DNA from: a virus
DNA: 64,000 bases
Direction: 5' to 3' (one strand)
IMG/VR virus record: IMGVR_UViG_3300021142_002226
Location: 62,001 to 126,000 of that record
Shown here: positions 9,778 to 19,714 of the stretch, piece by piece
How the letters are laid out: every line of letters begins with the position of its first letter
Numbering within the stretch: the first letter of the stretch is position 1
Notes under the pieces: model-generated
The model's database searches: none
What the model saw: only the letters and a program-made list of their open reading frames with translations
Told to the model about the DNA's origin: nothing
Made by a program: the position numbers and the translations under genes

Positions 9778-12453
9778 TTAAAAATTATATAGATTTACGT
9801 TTCTTGTTTGTCCATTATTTGCATCATTTTTAAAACCAATCAATGCTAATAATGTGTCTTTATTATTTATTGTATATGTTAAAGTTGGTGTAATATCTGT
9901 ATAACTTTTTAAATTAGAATCAACGTTTATGTTGCTCACCACGGTAGTGTTACTTACAACTTTTATTTCTTCGTCAAATCTTTGGCCATATATGAAACAA
10001 TTTGTTTCGCCAGATATAACTATATTTTTAGTTAATGTACTATAATCTATTTTAGAAATATTAGCTTTTACGTTTGGTGGTACAAAAAAACTTGACTGAT
10101 TACCATATGCACTTATATCATAATAGGGTGTTTGGGTTATATTGTTATAAATCAAAGGTGAATTATTATTATAAAATTGTTGTAAAAATTTTATATTTAA
10201 ACCTGGCGCAAAATTTTTATTATTTGTAATAAATGAATTAATTTTATTTATGTTTTTAGTTAATTGTTTTGTCGTATAAGAACCATTAATTAAGGATATT
10301 TCATTAGTTATTACTTTATCCAAGTCAGTTGTAGTTACAGTACCATTATTAATAATTTTACTTTTTATAATACCGTAGTAACCATTACTATCAGATGTGT
10401 CCAACAATTGTTTGATATTACTAAATATCGATAATTGTAACTTAGGATCTGTTGTTTTTAAACCTATATTTGTAAAAATATCTAATTCAAAATTAGCAAA
10501 ATTTTTGATAATTGATACGTAATCATTTGTAGTATAGTTTTTGAATAACAAACCAGAATATATCATATTAAGATTAAAACTATTAATCATATTATATATA
10601 ATATCATATTGTGTTTGTTTATCTGAATTATAATATATATTATTAACACCACTATAAAAAGTATTAGATGTTACAGCTGGGATTGTACCTATTTGTGTGT
10701 TTTCGGTTGAAGGTTCAACTATTTTTTTGATAGCATCAATTGACTTATATATTTCATCAACAAATTGTACTTCAGACCAATTTTTATTAGATTGTACCAA
10801 GCCTGGATATTTTCTTTCAAAAACTTTTTTTTGTGTGTCATTTTGATCATATGAAACAAAGAAATAGTTTGGAAATGGATAAAATTTTTGTGTTACCCCT
10901 TGCGGTGTTGTTACATTTTCATACTCACCACTTTCTTTTTGTACACTATTTCTATCTTTGTTTGTATCAAATTCATGTAAAGCTTTTTTACCAGCAATAT
11001 TCAATAATATAAGAAATGTTTGAATATTGTTGAATAATATTCTATATATGTTATATGTGTTAGGTTGGAAACCAATCTTGTTTTGTATAACAGTTAGTTC
11101 TTCATCTATCAATGCATTATTTTTATCTGATTTAATTTTTGCTATATTATCAATCAACTTATTATATAATTCGGTAAACTGTGTATACCCATTATTATTT
11201 ATTTTTGTATCATAAAATGTAGCCGATGGATCCGAAACATTCGTAGGATAAAGTGATATAAATGTTTGATTAGATAACGCAGATTTTAATTTGTTTTGTG
11301 TATCCGTATCAGTTATTTCATTTATTGAATTATCAATATGTTGTAAACCATTATTAAGTATCTCTTGACTTTTACCTATCTCATTAGTAACAATATTGGC
11401 ATATTCAGCATCAGAAATAGTTTTCAGAATATCTAACGAATTTATTATATCTTTGATACCTAATAAACTGGTTGAATCAAACATATTCTTATCTAAATTA
11501 TCTTTAATTTTATATAGATAAGGTAATGTTGGTGCTTGTTTGCTTAAATCTATTATATATTTATTTAGTTTTTTTTGGTCGTTACTGTATTGTTTAGTAA
11601 AGTAATCATTCTGTGTTTTATATAATTGTTCTAAAATTTCATATCCAAGGTATTTACCATTTTTCTTTTTAAACATAAATGGTGCCACATAAGCATATAT
11701 CAATAAGAATGAATTAAATATAGAAAAGGTTCTGGAAACAAATTCTGCATCAACAGTATAGTTACCTGTTTCTGGTTCAAATTTTGTATTAGATTTTACT
11801 AAATTCAAAGGATAATCAATAGCTTTACCGTAAAAACCTTTAACTGTTAATACAAATGTTGGGTATGGAAATGTATAAAATAAATTATAAGGATTATCAA
11901 TATCATTACCTCTTTCAAATAATGTTCTACCTTGTACATCAGTAAATTGTATTTTTACAATAGATGATGTACTTGGATTTTGACTGATAGAAATACTATC
12001 TATACCAAATGTTTCTGGATCTTGTATATTACTTGTACTCTTAAATTCTCCAGTGGCAGCATCAAGTGTTTTGTTACTTGAAAAAAAATCAGTATAATCA
12101 GTTGTTAATTTATTTTTATATATAACAACTGAATTACCATCTGAATTTGACCCAAATGATTTGATGGGGTTGAGCATATTTATATTGATAGATCCAACTG
12201 TTATTGGTTTACCATTATTTTGTGTCTCACCAAAAAAAACAGATGTTGCTGGTCTTTTAAACGCTTTTAAATTAGCATACATCACCAAGTTTTCTTGTGC
12301 GACATATCTATCAGCTACTTGACCATTTTTTATGATTTTATTTGGATCAATAATAATTACACCATCATTATTTTTAGTGTTTGTGGTAGTGTCAGTAACA
12401 ATATACTTATCAATAAATATGTTTTCACTGGTATCTAATAAATTATTCGCCAT
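9778..12453 (-). CDS. Large tail/baseplate structural protein
   Basis: 891 residues, no enzyme motif. A hydrophobic conserved-looking stretch near residues 185-265 (NLFYTFPYPTFVLTVKGFYG, then a segment ending SIFNSFLLIYAYVAPFMF) is the best-ordered part. The remainder alternates helical, Lys/Asn-rich segments with beta strands. It lies between the lysozyme-bearing giant protein and the LysM-like wedge gene, overlapping the latter by 11 bases, so a baseplate or tail role is likely from context. The exact T4 counterpart cannot be named. Confidence 0.65.
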   Translation of the reverse strand: MANNLLDTSENIFIDKYIVTDTTTNTKNNDGVIIIDPNKIIKNGQVADRYVAQENLVMYANLKAFKRPATSVFFGETQNNGKPITVGSININMLNPIKSFGSNSDGNSVVIYKNKLTTDYTDFFSSNKTLDAATGEFKSTSNIQDPETFGIDSISISQNPSTSSIVKIQFTDVQGRTLFERGNDIDNPYNLFYTFPYPTFVLTVKGFYGKAIDYPLNLVKSNTKFEPETGNYTVDAEFVSRTFSIFNSFLLIYAYVAPFMFKKKNGKYLGYEILEQLYKTQNDYFTKQYSNDQKKLNKYIIDLSKQAPTLPYLYKIKDNLDKNMFDSTSLLGIKDIINSLDILKTISDAEYANIVTNEIGKSQEILNNGLQHIDNSINEITDTDTQNKLKSALSNQTFISLYPTNVSDPSATFYDTKINNNGYTQFTELYNKLIDNIAKIKSDKNNALIDEELTVIQNKIGFQPNTYNIYRILFNNIQTFLILLNIAGKKALHEFDTNKDRNSVQKESGEYENVTTPQGVTQKFYPFPNYFFVSYDQNDTQKKVFERKYPGLVQSNKNWSEVQFVDEIYKSIDAIKKIVEPSTENTQIGTIPAVTSNTFYSGVNNIYYNSDKQTQYDIIYNMINSFNLNMIYSGLLFKNYTTNDYVSIIKNFANFELDIFTNIGLKTTDPKLQLSIFSNIKQLLDTSDSNGYYGIIKSKIINNGTVTTTDLDKVITNEISLINGSYTTKQLTKNINKINSFITNNKNFAPGLNIKFLQQFYNNNSPLIYNNITQTPYYDISAYGNQSSFFVPPNVKANISKIDYSTLTKNIVISGETNCFIYGQRFDEEIKVVSNTTVVSNINVDSNLKSYTDITPTLTYTINNKDTLLALIGFKNDANNGQTRNVNLYNF

Positions 12454-12763
12454 AATATGCTAATTTCAATTTCATAACTGCCTTATAATCGGACATACTC
12501 TGGTCTAAAGGGTATGGTACTCTTATAGAAGCATTATCTGGTATATTCCATTCCAAACCACCATATTCTGGGTTAGCTAACAAGATTAACCAACCAAAAT
12601 ATGGTGTACCATATTTATCTTGGCTTACTTTATCCATTCTTGATCTACCTACCTTATAAACAACAAATAAATCTGTTTCTTTTTCAGGTAAATGTACATA
12701 TGGAACGGTAATACCATTACCGTTATTTGTGAATTGATTATATCTGTTATAATATGAGCTCAT
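12443..12763 (-). CDS. 53: LysM-like baseplate wedge protein (gp53-type)
   Basis: 106 residues. The segment from about residue 36 (VYKVGRSRMDKVSQDKYG) through GWLILLANPE to WNIPDNASIRVPYP matches the pattern of LysM-like domains in baseplate proteins: an early turn, a central 'W..L...NP' helix and a final 'IP....I.VP' strand. T4 gp53, a wedge subunit, carries such a domain but is longer (196 aa), so only the LysM-like core is present here. The assignment rests on this motif and on its place among baseplate genes. A TATTTATA box lies 13 bases upstream. Confidence 0.6.
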   Translation of the reverse strand: MSSYYNRYNQFTNNGNGITVPYVHLPEKETDLFVVYKVGRSRMDKVSQDKYGTPYFGWLILLANPEYGGLEWNIPDNASIRVPYPLDQSMSDYKAVMKLKLAYYGE

Positions 12764-12776
12764 ATAAGTTATTTAA

Positions 12777-12784
12777 TATAAATA
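12777..12784 (-). promoter_or_regulatory. TATTTATA box (candidate late promoter)
   Basis: Minus-strand context ATATATTTATATTA, 13 bases before the ATG at 12763. It would drive the wedge protein and the two large tail genes downstream. Confidence 0.4.
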
Positions 12785-12807
12785 TATTTTGATAGAAAAT
12801 CAACAGT

Positions 12808-15800
12808 TTATTTTACAGGAGGAACAATACTTGAATATTGATATGTTAAAATATTATTCGTAGCATTATTTATTGCATTAATTGTAGTACCTGATGGACT
12901 ATTATTAATAGAACTATTAATTTTGGTATTTATTTGACTATAATTTTTCAATCTAACCTTAACACTATAATCAGAATCACCACCTTTTAACATTGTTCCA
13001 GATGATAATTTTAATTTTTGTGGTGTTGATGGATTTGAGTTAGCCAATGAATTAAAAGCTGTATTTGCATATGTTGTGTATGGTGCTGTTAATTTATTCA
13101 AATAAACAGCATTTAAATTATTAAATTCAGTCAGTATACTTTGATTATATTTATCAACATTATTGAAAAAATCGTTTAATATTTTTTTAATATTATCCAG
13201 TTTTTTAGATTTTTGTTTGTCAGTTAAATCAAGTTTATTAATATTTGTTGTATACGATGTCATCATAGCATTTACATGTGTATCTTTGTTTACAAATAAT
13301 GTATTAAAAAAATCCATCATGCTTGCTTCGGATAATGAACTCATAAGATAACCATTTACTTGACCTTTCAATGAATTTAAATTCATTTTAGTTGTTATAT
13401 CTGGGGTTGTGCCTGACAAAATATAATCAATATATGAATCAGTCAAACTGATTGTATAATTTAACACACTGGATAAATTATTCACATTTGTATTGAATTC
13501 CGAATCATTTGAATTAACTGATATTACATTATAATAATCATAGGATGATACACCATTTGCTGTACTGTTTGCTGGAAAAAGCAAATTATAAAGATCTTCA
13601 GTAACACTTGGTGTGTTTTTTTCCATTCTTACTTTTAAAGAATCTTGAGTACTTTTGATTGTAATTTGGTAATTTTGTGAATAATCATTCAAAATTAAAC
13701 CCAGAGTTTTGTTTGAAAATTCCAAAAATTCATGTGATAATTTTTCAAAAACATAAGTCAACTGGTATTTGTTTTGTAAATATGTTCCTTGACTATTAAC
13801 ATTTTTTAATGAAGGTATCAACCCTTGAAATTGGTAATCTACCACATTAGTTTGTTGGTCAAATTGGATTTGAGGTGTGGTAATTGAAAGATCAAAACTT
13901 TTTAATTCATAATTCGTTATATCACCTGTAGTAGTAATATTATTATCAATATCATCATTTTTTGGTAAAACCATATTTGCATCTATAGTTTTGAAATTTG
14001 TGTTATTCAATAACAATGGTGAATCAATAAACGTATTATCATTTGAAATTTGTCTAAAATAGTAGTAACCATTACCTAACATAAATTTAGTATTATCGTC
14101 CGATTTATAATTATAAACACGGCTCAAATCTATAATACTGTTAGATGATGTTCCAGTGTAATTATATATTGTTAAATATTGAGAAAAAGGATCATAACCA
14201 AACAATTGTGATACAGGTGTTTTTATTTTATTTTCGTTTCTAATAATCTCATATAATTGATTAACTTTACTATTTGTTGTTGTACCATCATACCCTGACA
14301 ACACAGCATTAATTCCTGAAAGATAGGTGTTAAATGAATATATATTGTTTGTTTGATCAATATTTTTTTGTTGTTTGGTTAATAATAAATTATTTGTATA
14401 ATTACTAAGTTGTGTTGAAATGTAATTTTGAAAGATTATTTTTAAATCTTTAGAATTCAATTCCTTATTATATCTATCAAATAAACCAGTGTCTATAAAC
14501 CAATATACAAGTAAATCATTATACAATTTATTTGTTATATCTATATTAAAATGTGTGATCAAAGCTTTTGTGTAATCATAATTTGTTGGTTTTTTCAAAT
14601 ACAAACCTGCTACATCTGAAGAATCGTATTCACCATCCGTCATATATCCTGGATTATATGATTGTCCAGTAAATACTGAAGATATTTTTGCTGTTGGGTT
14701 AAATCTTGGTGTTGTATAATACAGCATCTGAGGGTATAAATGTAATTGAGTTCCATAAAGATTATTAAAACTTGAACCACCAAACTGGCTATAATCACAA
14801 TAATCTTTTACATTAACATAGTTACTATATTTTGCTTTAGAACCAAAAAAACTATTAACAGTTGTTGTATCCGTTGTTCCACCAGTAACAATATTTTTAA
14901 TTATATTGTCCATGAATGTTTTATCATCATTATCTGTCGCTCCAGTATAATTTATATTCAATATTTTTGATAATAAAAATGATGATTGATTTGATGAATC
15001 AAATACTAATGAATCAGAATAATTCAAAACATTAGTTATAAACGAATCATAAAAGTTAGTGAATAGTTTTTTATAATTAACATTAAATATTTCAATTGAT
15101 GCGTTCTGACCATATTCTGATATATAACTCGCTTCACCAAAATTTGTGTTAGTCAATAAAGTCCATGCTGTGGTATAAATTAATGGTTTACCAGCAACGT
15201 TTAATTGTGCATTATTATTAACTTTATCATCGAATAGTCTTTGATAATAATTTTGTCCATAAATACCTGGATTTTCCGTTGGGTCGTAAGAAAATGCATA
15301 TGGTTGAAATACAATAGAAATATCATAAATAATACCAACACTCTTAGCCAATGAATAATTATTACCAGACAAATCTATCAAATCTTTTGTTGTTGTATCT
15401 GGAACACCAATGGTGCCTTTTGGAACATCGTATGTAGAATCTGGTATTTGGTATTCTTTAGCTTTTTGTACAATCGGTATTAAATCGAGAGTATTATTAT
15501 CAAAAAATGATGTTTCTTGATTTACTAATTGTCTTTCTACTGGATCAATATTAGCGGAAGTTCTTGAATCATATACATCAGCATTTGCATAATAATTGAA
15601 TGATAATGCATTTTGTAATTCATTTATAGGTGTTCTTAAACCTGATCCACCAATATATTTAAAACTTAAACTGACGTTAGCGATCATTGGTTGTACACCT
15701 ATACCTTCTGGATTTAAATCAAAAACCAAAGGTTCATATGATATATTACAAGAATTTATCAAAATTTTTGTGTTATAGAAATCGCCAATTCTTAATACGC

Positions 15801-18800
15801 AAACAGGTGGTTTACCAAAAACTGTATTTGTTGCGTCACATGATTCATTCTGTGAATTTAATATTGTATCACCAGGTCTAAGACACTGTTGTAAAAAAGT
15901 TAAACGTGAGTTCAACCCTTCTGGAGTCATAGAGTGAAATGCTGGTGTAAAATATTTCAATTTTTCTTTCACCGAATTATATACAGTTGGGGTATTCGCT
16001 TGTAAATATTCAAAATAATCCGCCTCAGTGATTAACCTATTAAGAATTCTTTGCGCTATTTCTCTTTTAGTTATATTTGTGGCGTTTGTCGGTTGTTGGC
16101 TTGATACCTGCGTTGGATTTGCATTAGTTTTTGTTTCAGTTTTTGGTGGATCTGGATTAACTTCCAATGATACTTTTAGGTTAACCTTTCTTGAATACGA
16201 AGCTTGTATTGACAAAACAGAACAAACTATATCAGCTTGACTGTATGATTGTATTTTAGGTTGCAAACAACCAACAAGATCACTTGTAACATTACTATAT
16301 GTTTTACCCTCAGCAGTAGTTATATTACCACCGAAAAAATTTATAGCTGTTAATAAAAGTTTTCTATTATCTTCTGTGTCAGTACAATAATATGTAACTG
16401 TATTTGGAGCTTTACCATATGGTATCCTTACCATAGGTATTGTAGTAAATGAAGCAGTCAATACATTTTCAGGTGTACTAACAGCTTTCATGGAATCTAT
16501 CGCACTTATTTGTGTTGGCGAATTTAAAACAAATATCACCTTATCTTTCTTATTCTCACCATTAGAAGGTCTAACAAAACTTACTTTTGTACCAGTCAAG
16601 TATTTTTCAATATTATCTGGTGTTAAAACATCGTTGGTAGTTTCAACAGTCAAATCTTTAAAAATGTTAAATGCTAACCATTTTATAACACTTTTAAATT
16701 TTCTGATACCAAGTTTTGTATTGAAATCAACATCTTGACTATCCAGAGCACTTGTGAATGAATCAACAGTAATTGTTATATTATTACCTCTGTTGTTTGC
16801 ATAACTTGTTATTTGATCTCTAAAATTTGTAAAACTTTGATATAGTTGATAATATGGTGCAGAACCTTTCGGTAATTGGCTAAAATATCCGTCTTCACTA
16901 TTAGAACCTATAACCTGATCATATTTTACGAAATAAGCATATGATTTACCTTTTTTAGATTCAGCAGATTGAACAGATGGGTCAGCAATAGATAGTTTAT
17001 AATAAGTATCAAAATATGTATCGTATGTATTAACATTAGCATCCTCAGTATCCAATGGTGTTTGATTTTCGAAAAATAAATCAGCTTGGATAGTTGGAAT
17101 AATTGGTGGCGTAGTTGTATCCTGAGTTACTTGTGCTGTGGGTTCTTTAGCATCACTTTGATCAAGTTTTGATTTGATATCAGCATTAGCTTTTGTTGTT
17201 TGAATTTCACCAATTACTCTTTCAAAATATGCAATATCTTTATTACTAAAAACACCCCAGATTCTTGCTAATTCAAATATATCAAAATTCGTGCAACCAG
17301 CCCAGAATGAATCAAGTATCTCATCCACTACAGTGTCTGGATAATTCTTTAATTCTTTTTGAGTTAATATATTTAGTATTGATGGATGGTCAACAACAAT
17401 TTTGAATGAAAGGGTACCTTGTCTTTCAGTATTATTATATGTATATATTGGTTCTGGTCTTCCTAAAAATTGATGTGAAGTCCAATTCACAGATGTATCA
17501 TCTGTGAATTTAATATCGTATGGTGGAAACCACATTATTCTACCACCGTTAGGCCCAACTTCAAATGGTTTGAGGTCATAATCCCCTTTCCATTTATTTT
17601 GTCCCCTCCAAGCAAGATTCTCAATTGAGAACATATATTTTTTAGCATTTCCAGCTGATTTATCTGATTTTGTATAATTTATGTTCGTTTCTGATGGGAA
17701 AATACTATAATTGTTATATCTATCCAAAACAGAATTTCTTTCAAGTCTTAATAATTCCGTAAATCTCATCAAATTTAACGTACCAGAATAAGGTCTTACT
17801 TTAGTCCAAGTTCTACAAAATTCTGCATTGTCTCGCATATTATTAACATCATCTCTGGTACCATTATATAATCCAGGTACAGAATAATTATTACCTATTA
17901 CATTACCAGCATCATCCTTTCTTTGTGTTTTTGCAGTAGCTAAAACACCACTACCTTTAGAGTATAGACTATAACCATCAAACAATTTAGTTTTTGTTTG
18001 GTCTATCACCAAATTTATTGGATTACTATTATCATCTGCCTTTTCAAGAAGTCTTTGTGTTTTAAATAATATCGAGCATTCTCTGAAACGGTCATAATAA
18101 TTATCACTACCAGCTTTCGAAAGAATTCTTTCAGCATCGTTATTGTTACTGTCAATTTTACTTACCGTATCGTAATTTATATTACCCTTAGAATCAGATG
18201 ATACTGTTTGAGGATCATAAAATGTTTCTTGATAATCTGTTTTGTGCCATATAAAATCAGTATTTAATGAACCATATTTTGCCGTTTCATTCAACCCTGG
18301 TTCATAATATGTGGTTCCATCAAGATAGTTTGTTGATATAATTTTTGTAATTTCTTCAGGACTCTTAACTTGATCACCCTCAGAATCTTGTAAAGCAAAA
18401 AATGGTGCTGATTTAATATCTCCAAAATAATATCTTGATTGCGGTTTTTTACCGCCAGTCATACCAAGGAAACCTGTAACACCACCGATAGCTTGCAATG
18501 TTTTATCTATCGCTTGGAAAATACCACTTTGGTATTGTGGGTCATAATTGGGTGCATATTTATTGAAATAAATGTTTGAAAATAATTGGAATTTTTGCCC
18601 ACTACCAGTATTACTCAAAAATGCTACATCTTCAGAATTATCATATCCTTGTTTGGACATACCAAAAGCATCATTAAGCAATTTACCTAAAGCTGATTTA
18701 TCTGTTGTTGTAACACTTTGATCTGAAGTATTAAAACATCCTGGTGTAAGTGTAGGTTTACTTTTTAAATTCAAATACGTTATAATATCTGTGGCTCCAA

Positions 18801-19713
18801 CTAACGAACTTGTAAATAATGCTGCATATCCGATTGGATTATTTGGAACTGTTATATTATAGTTTTTAGCAATAAGATTATTTGATGGGTCTTTTAATAT
18901 ATTAATTGCTTGTGCTGGGTCAGCTAACGCATCATTAATATTTGTTAATGGAGAATCTGAAAGTATATTTTGTTGTATTCTTGTTTCGAAAGCAGATTTT
19001 AATTCTAATGCAGCAATATTCATCAATAACGTTTCGTTTTGAAGAACCTTACCAGAATAATTTATATAACTTACAGGGTCAATTGTGAAATCAATAGCAG
19101 AGTTTTTATTTACATTTATTCCAAGGATATCTTGTGGTGTATATTGCGTAACATAATAATCTCTACTTAATTGACCATTATCGTCAACATACGGTGTTTG
19201 TGGTGCATTAGGTTTTAATGTATTTGTATTAAATACATCAAATGTTTGTGGAATATATTTATTTAAATTAGCATTTAGTTTTAATGAATAATCTGAAGAT
19301 AAATCATATAAACTTGAAACAGATTGTAATGTTGGTATTGAATAGTCACTAATCACAGCAAGTTTACCAATACCATCGGCCAAAGCTTGGTACGTATAAC
19401 CTAAACTATCGTTTCCTTCAGTTATAGCTGAAAAATCACTTTTATTTAGAGGTCTATTTCTATTCAAAATTTTATTTCTAACTTTATCAGCTTCACTGGT
19501 TATATCCCCTGGATTTTTTACGCTGAAATTATCAATAACAGTATCCCTACCTAAAGAATATTCATAAGCTTGTAAAGCTCCGATTCCTTCAGTACTAACC
19601 AAACCGAGAACAATATCTGGTGGTGTTTTTAAATTCAATTTTAGAATATTATCTCTAAATTGTTGCGATGTGTTCTTTAAACCAAGTGAACTTTCTGGTG
19701 TTTGACTGCTCAT
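12808..19713 (-). CDS. Very large (2301 aa) baseplate/tail structural protein
   Basis: At 2301 residues this is the largest gene in the window. No catalytic motif is seen. Two well-ordered regions stand out. Near residues 715-785: GGRIMWFPPYDIKF, then RPEPIYTYNNTERQGTLSF and VDHPS. Near 1300-1370: CVLRIGDFYNTKILINSC, FDLNPEGIGVQPMIANVSL, YIGGSGL and NALSFNYYANADVYD. These look like tube- or hub-type beta domains. The C-terminal third is Asn/Ser/Tyr-rich. It starts two bases after the tape measure stop, so the two are co-transcribed. A central baseplate or hub-proximal role is inferred from position only. Confidence 0.65.
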   Translation of the reverse strand: MSSQTPESSLGLKNTSQQFRDNILKLNLKTPPDIVLGLVSTEGIGALQAYEYSLGRDTVIDNFSVKNPGDITSEADKVRNKILNRNRPLNKSDFSAITEGNDSLGYTYQALADGIGKLAVISDYSIPTLQSVSSLYDLSSDYSLKLNANLNKYIPQTFDVFNTNTLKPNAPQTPYVDDNGQLSRDYYVTQYTPQDILGINVNKNSAIDFTIDPVSYINYSGKVLQNETLLMNIAALELKSAFETRIQQNILSDSPLTNINDALADPAQAINILKDPSNNLIAKNYNITVPNNPIGYAALFTSSLVGATDIITYLNLKSKPTLTPGCFNTSDQSVTTTDKSALGKLLNDAFGMSKQGYDNSEDVAFLSNTGSGQKFQLFSNIYFNKYAPNYDPQYQSGIFQAIDKTLQAIGGVTGFLGMTGGKKPQSRYYFGDIKSAPFFALQDSEGDQVKSPEEITKIISTNYLDGTTYYEPGLNETAKYGSLNTDFIWHKTDYQETFYDPQTVSSDSKGNINYDTVSKIDSNNNDAERILSKAGSDNYYDRFRECSILFKTQRLLEKADDNSNPINLVIDQTKTKLFDGYSLYSKGSGVLATAKTQRKDDAGNVIGNNYSVPGLYNGTRDDVNNMRDNAEFCRTWTKVRPYSGTLNLMRFTELLRLERNSVLDRYNNYSIFPSETNINYTKSDKSAGNAKKYMFSIENLAWRGQNKWKGDYDLKPFEVGPNGGRIMWFPPYDIKFTDDTSVNWTSHQFLGRPEPIYTYNNTERQGTLSFKIVVDHPSILNILTQKELKNYPDTVVDEILDSFWAGCTNFDIFELARIWGVFSNKDIAYFERVIGEIQTTKANADIKSKLDQSDAKEPTAQVTQDTTTPPIIPTIQADLFFENQTPLDTEDANVNTYDTYFDTYYKLSIADPSVQSAESKKGKSYAYFVKYDQVIGSNSEDGYFSQLPKGSAPYYQLYQSFTNFRDQITSYANNRGNNITITVDSFTSALDSQDVDFNTKLGIRKFKSVIKWLAFNIFKDLTVETTNDVLTPDNIEKYLTGTKVSFVRPSNGENKKDKVIFVLNSPTQISAIDSMKAVSTPENVLTASFTTIPMVRIPYGKAPNTVTYYCTDTEDNRKLLLTAINFFGGNITTAEGKTYSNVTSDLVGCLQPKIQSYSQADIVCSVLSIQASYSRKVNLKVSLEVNPDPPKTETKTNANPTQVSSQQPTNATNITKREIAQRILNRLITEADYFEYLQANTPTVYNSVKEKLKYFTPAFHSMTPEGLNSRLTFLQQCLRPGDTILNSQNESCDATNTVFGKPPVCVLRIGDFYNTKILINSCNISYEPLVFDLNPEGIGVQPMIANVSLSFKYIGGSGLRTPINELQNALSFNYYANADVYDSRTSANIDPVERQLVNQETSFFDNNTLDLIPIVQKAKEYQIPDSTYDVPKGTIGVPDTTTKDLIDLSGNNYSLAKSVGIIYDISIVFQPYAFSYDPTENPGIYGQNYYQRLFDDKVNNNAQLNVAGKPLIYTTAWTLLTNTNFGEASYISEYGQNASIEIFNVNYKKLFTNFYDSFITNVLNYSDSLVFDSSNQSSFLLSKILNINYTGATDNDDKTFMDNIIKNIVTGGTTDTTTVNSFFGSKAKYSNYVNVKDYCDYSQFGGSSFNNLYGTQLHLYPQMLYYTTPRFNPTAKISSVFTGQSYNPGYMTDGEYDSSDVAGLYLKKPTNYDYTKALITHFNIDITNKLYNDLLVYWFIDTGLFDRYNKELNSKDLKIIFQNYISTQLSNYTNNLLLTKQQKNIDQTNNIYSFNTYLSGINAVLSGYDGTTTNSKVNQLYEIIRNENKIKTPVSQLFGYDPFSQYLTIYNYTGTSSNSIIDLSRVYNYKSDDNTKFMLGNGYYYFRQISNDNTFIDSPLLLNNTNFKTIDANMVLPKNDDIDNNITTTGDITNYELKSFDLSITTPQIQFDQQTNVVDYQFQGLIPSLKNVNSQGTYLQNKYQLTYVFEKLSHEFLEFSNKTLGLILNDYSQNYQITIKSTQDSLKVRMEKNTPSVTEDLYNLLFPANSTANGVSSYDYYNVISVNSNDSEFNTNVNNLSSVLNYTISLTDSYIDYILSGTTPDITTKMNLNSLKGQVNGYLMSSLSEASMMDFFNTLFVNKDTHVNAMMTSYTTNINKLDLTDKQKSKKLDNIKKILNDFFNNVDKYNQSILTEFNNLNAVYLNKLTAPYTTYANTAFNSLANSNPSTPQKLKLSSGTMLKGGDSDYSVKVRLKNYSQINTKINSSINNSPSGTTINAINNATNNILTYQYSSIVPPVK

Positions 19714-19714
19714 A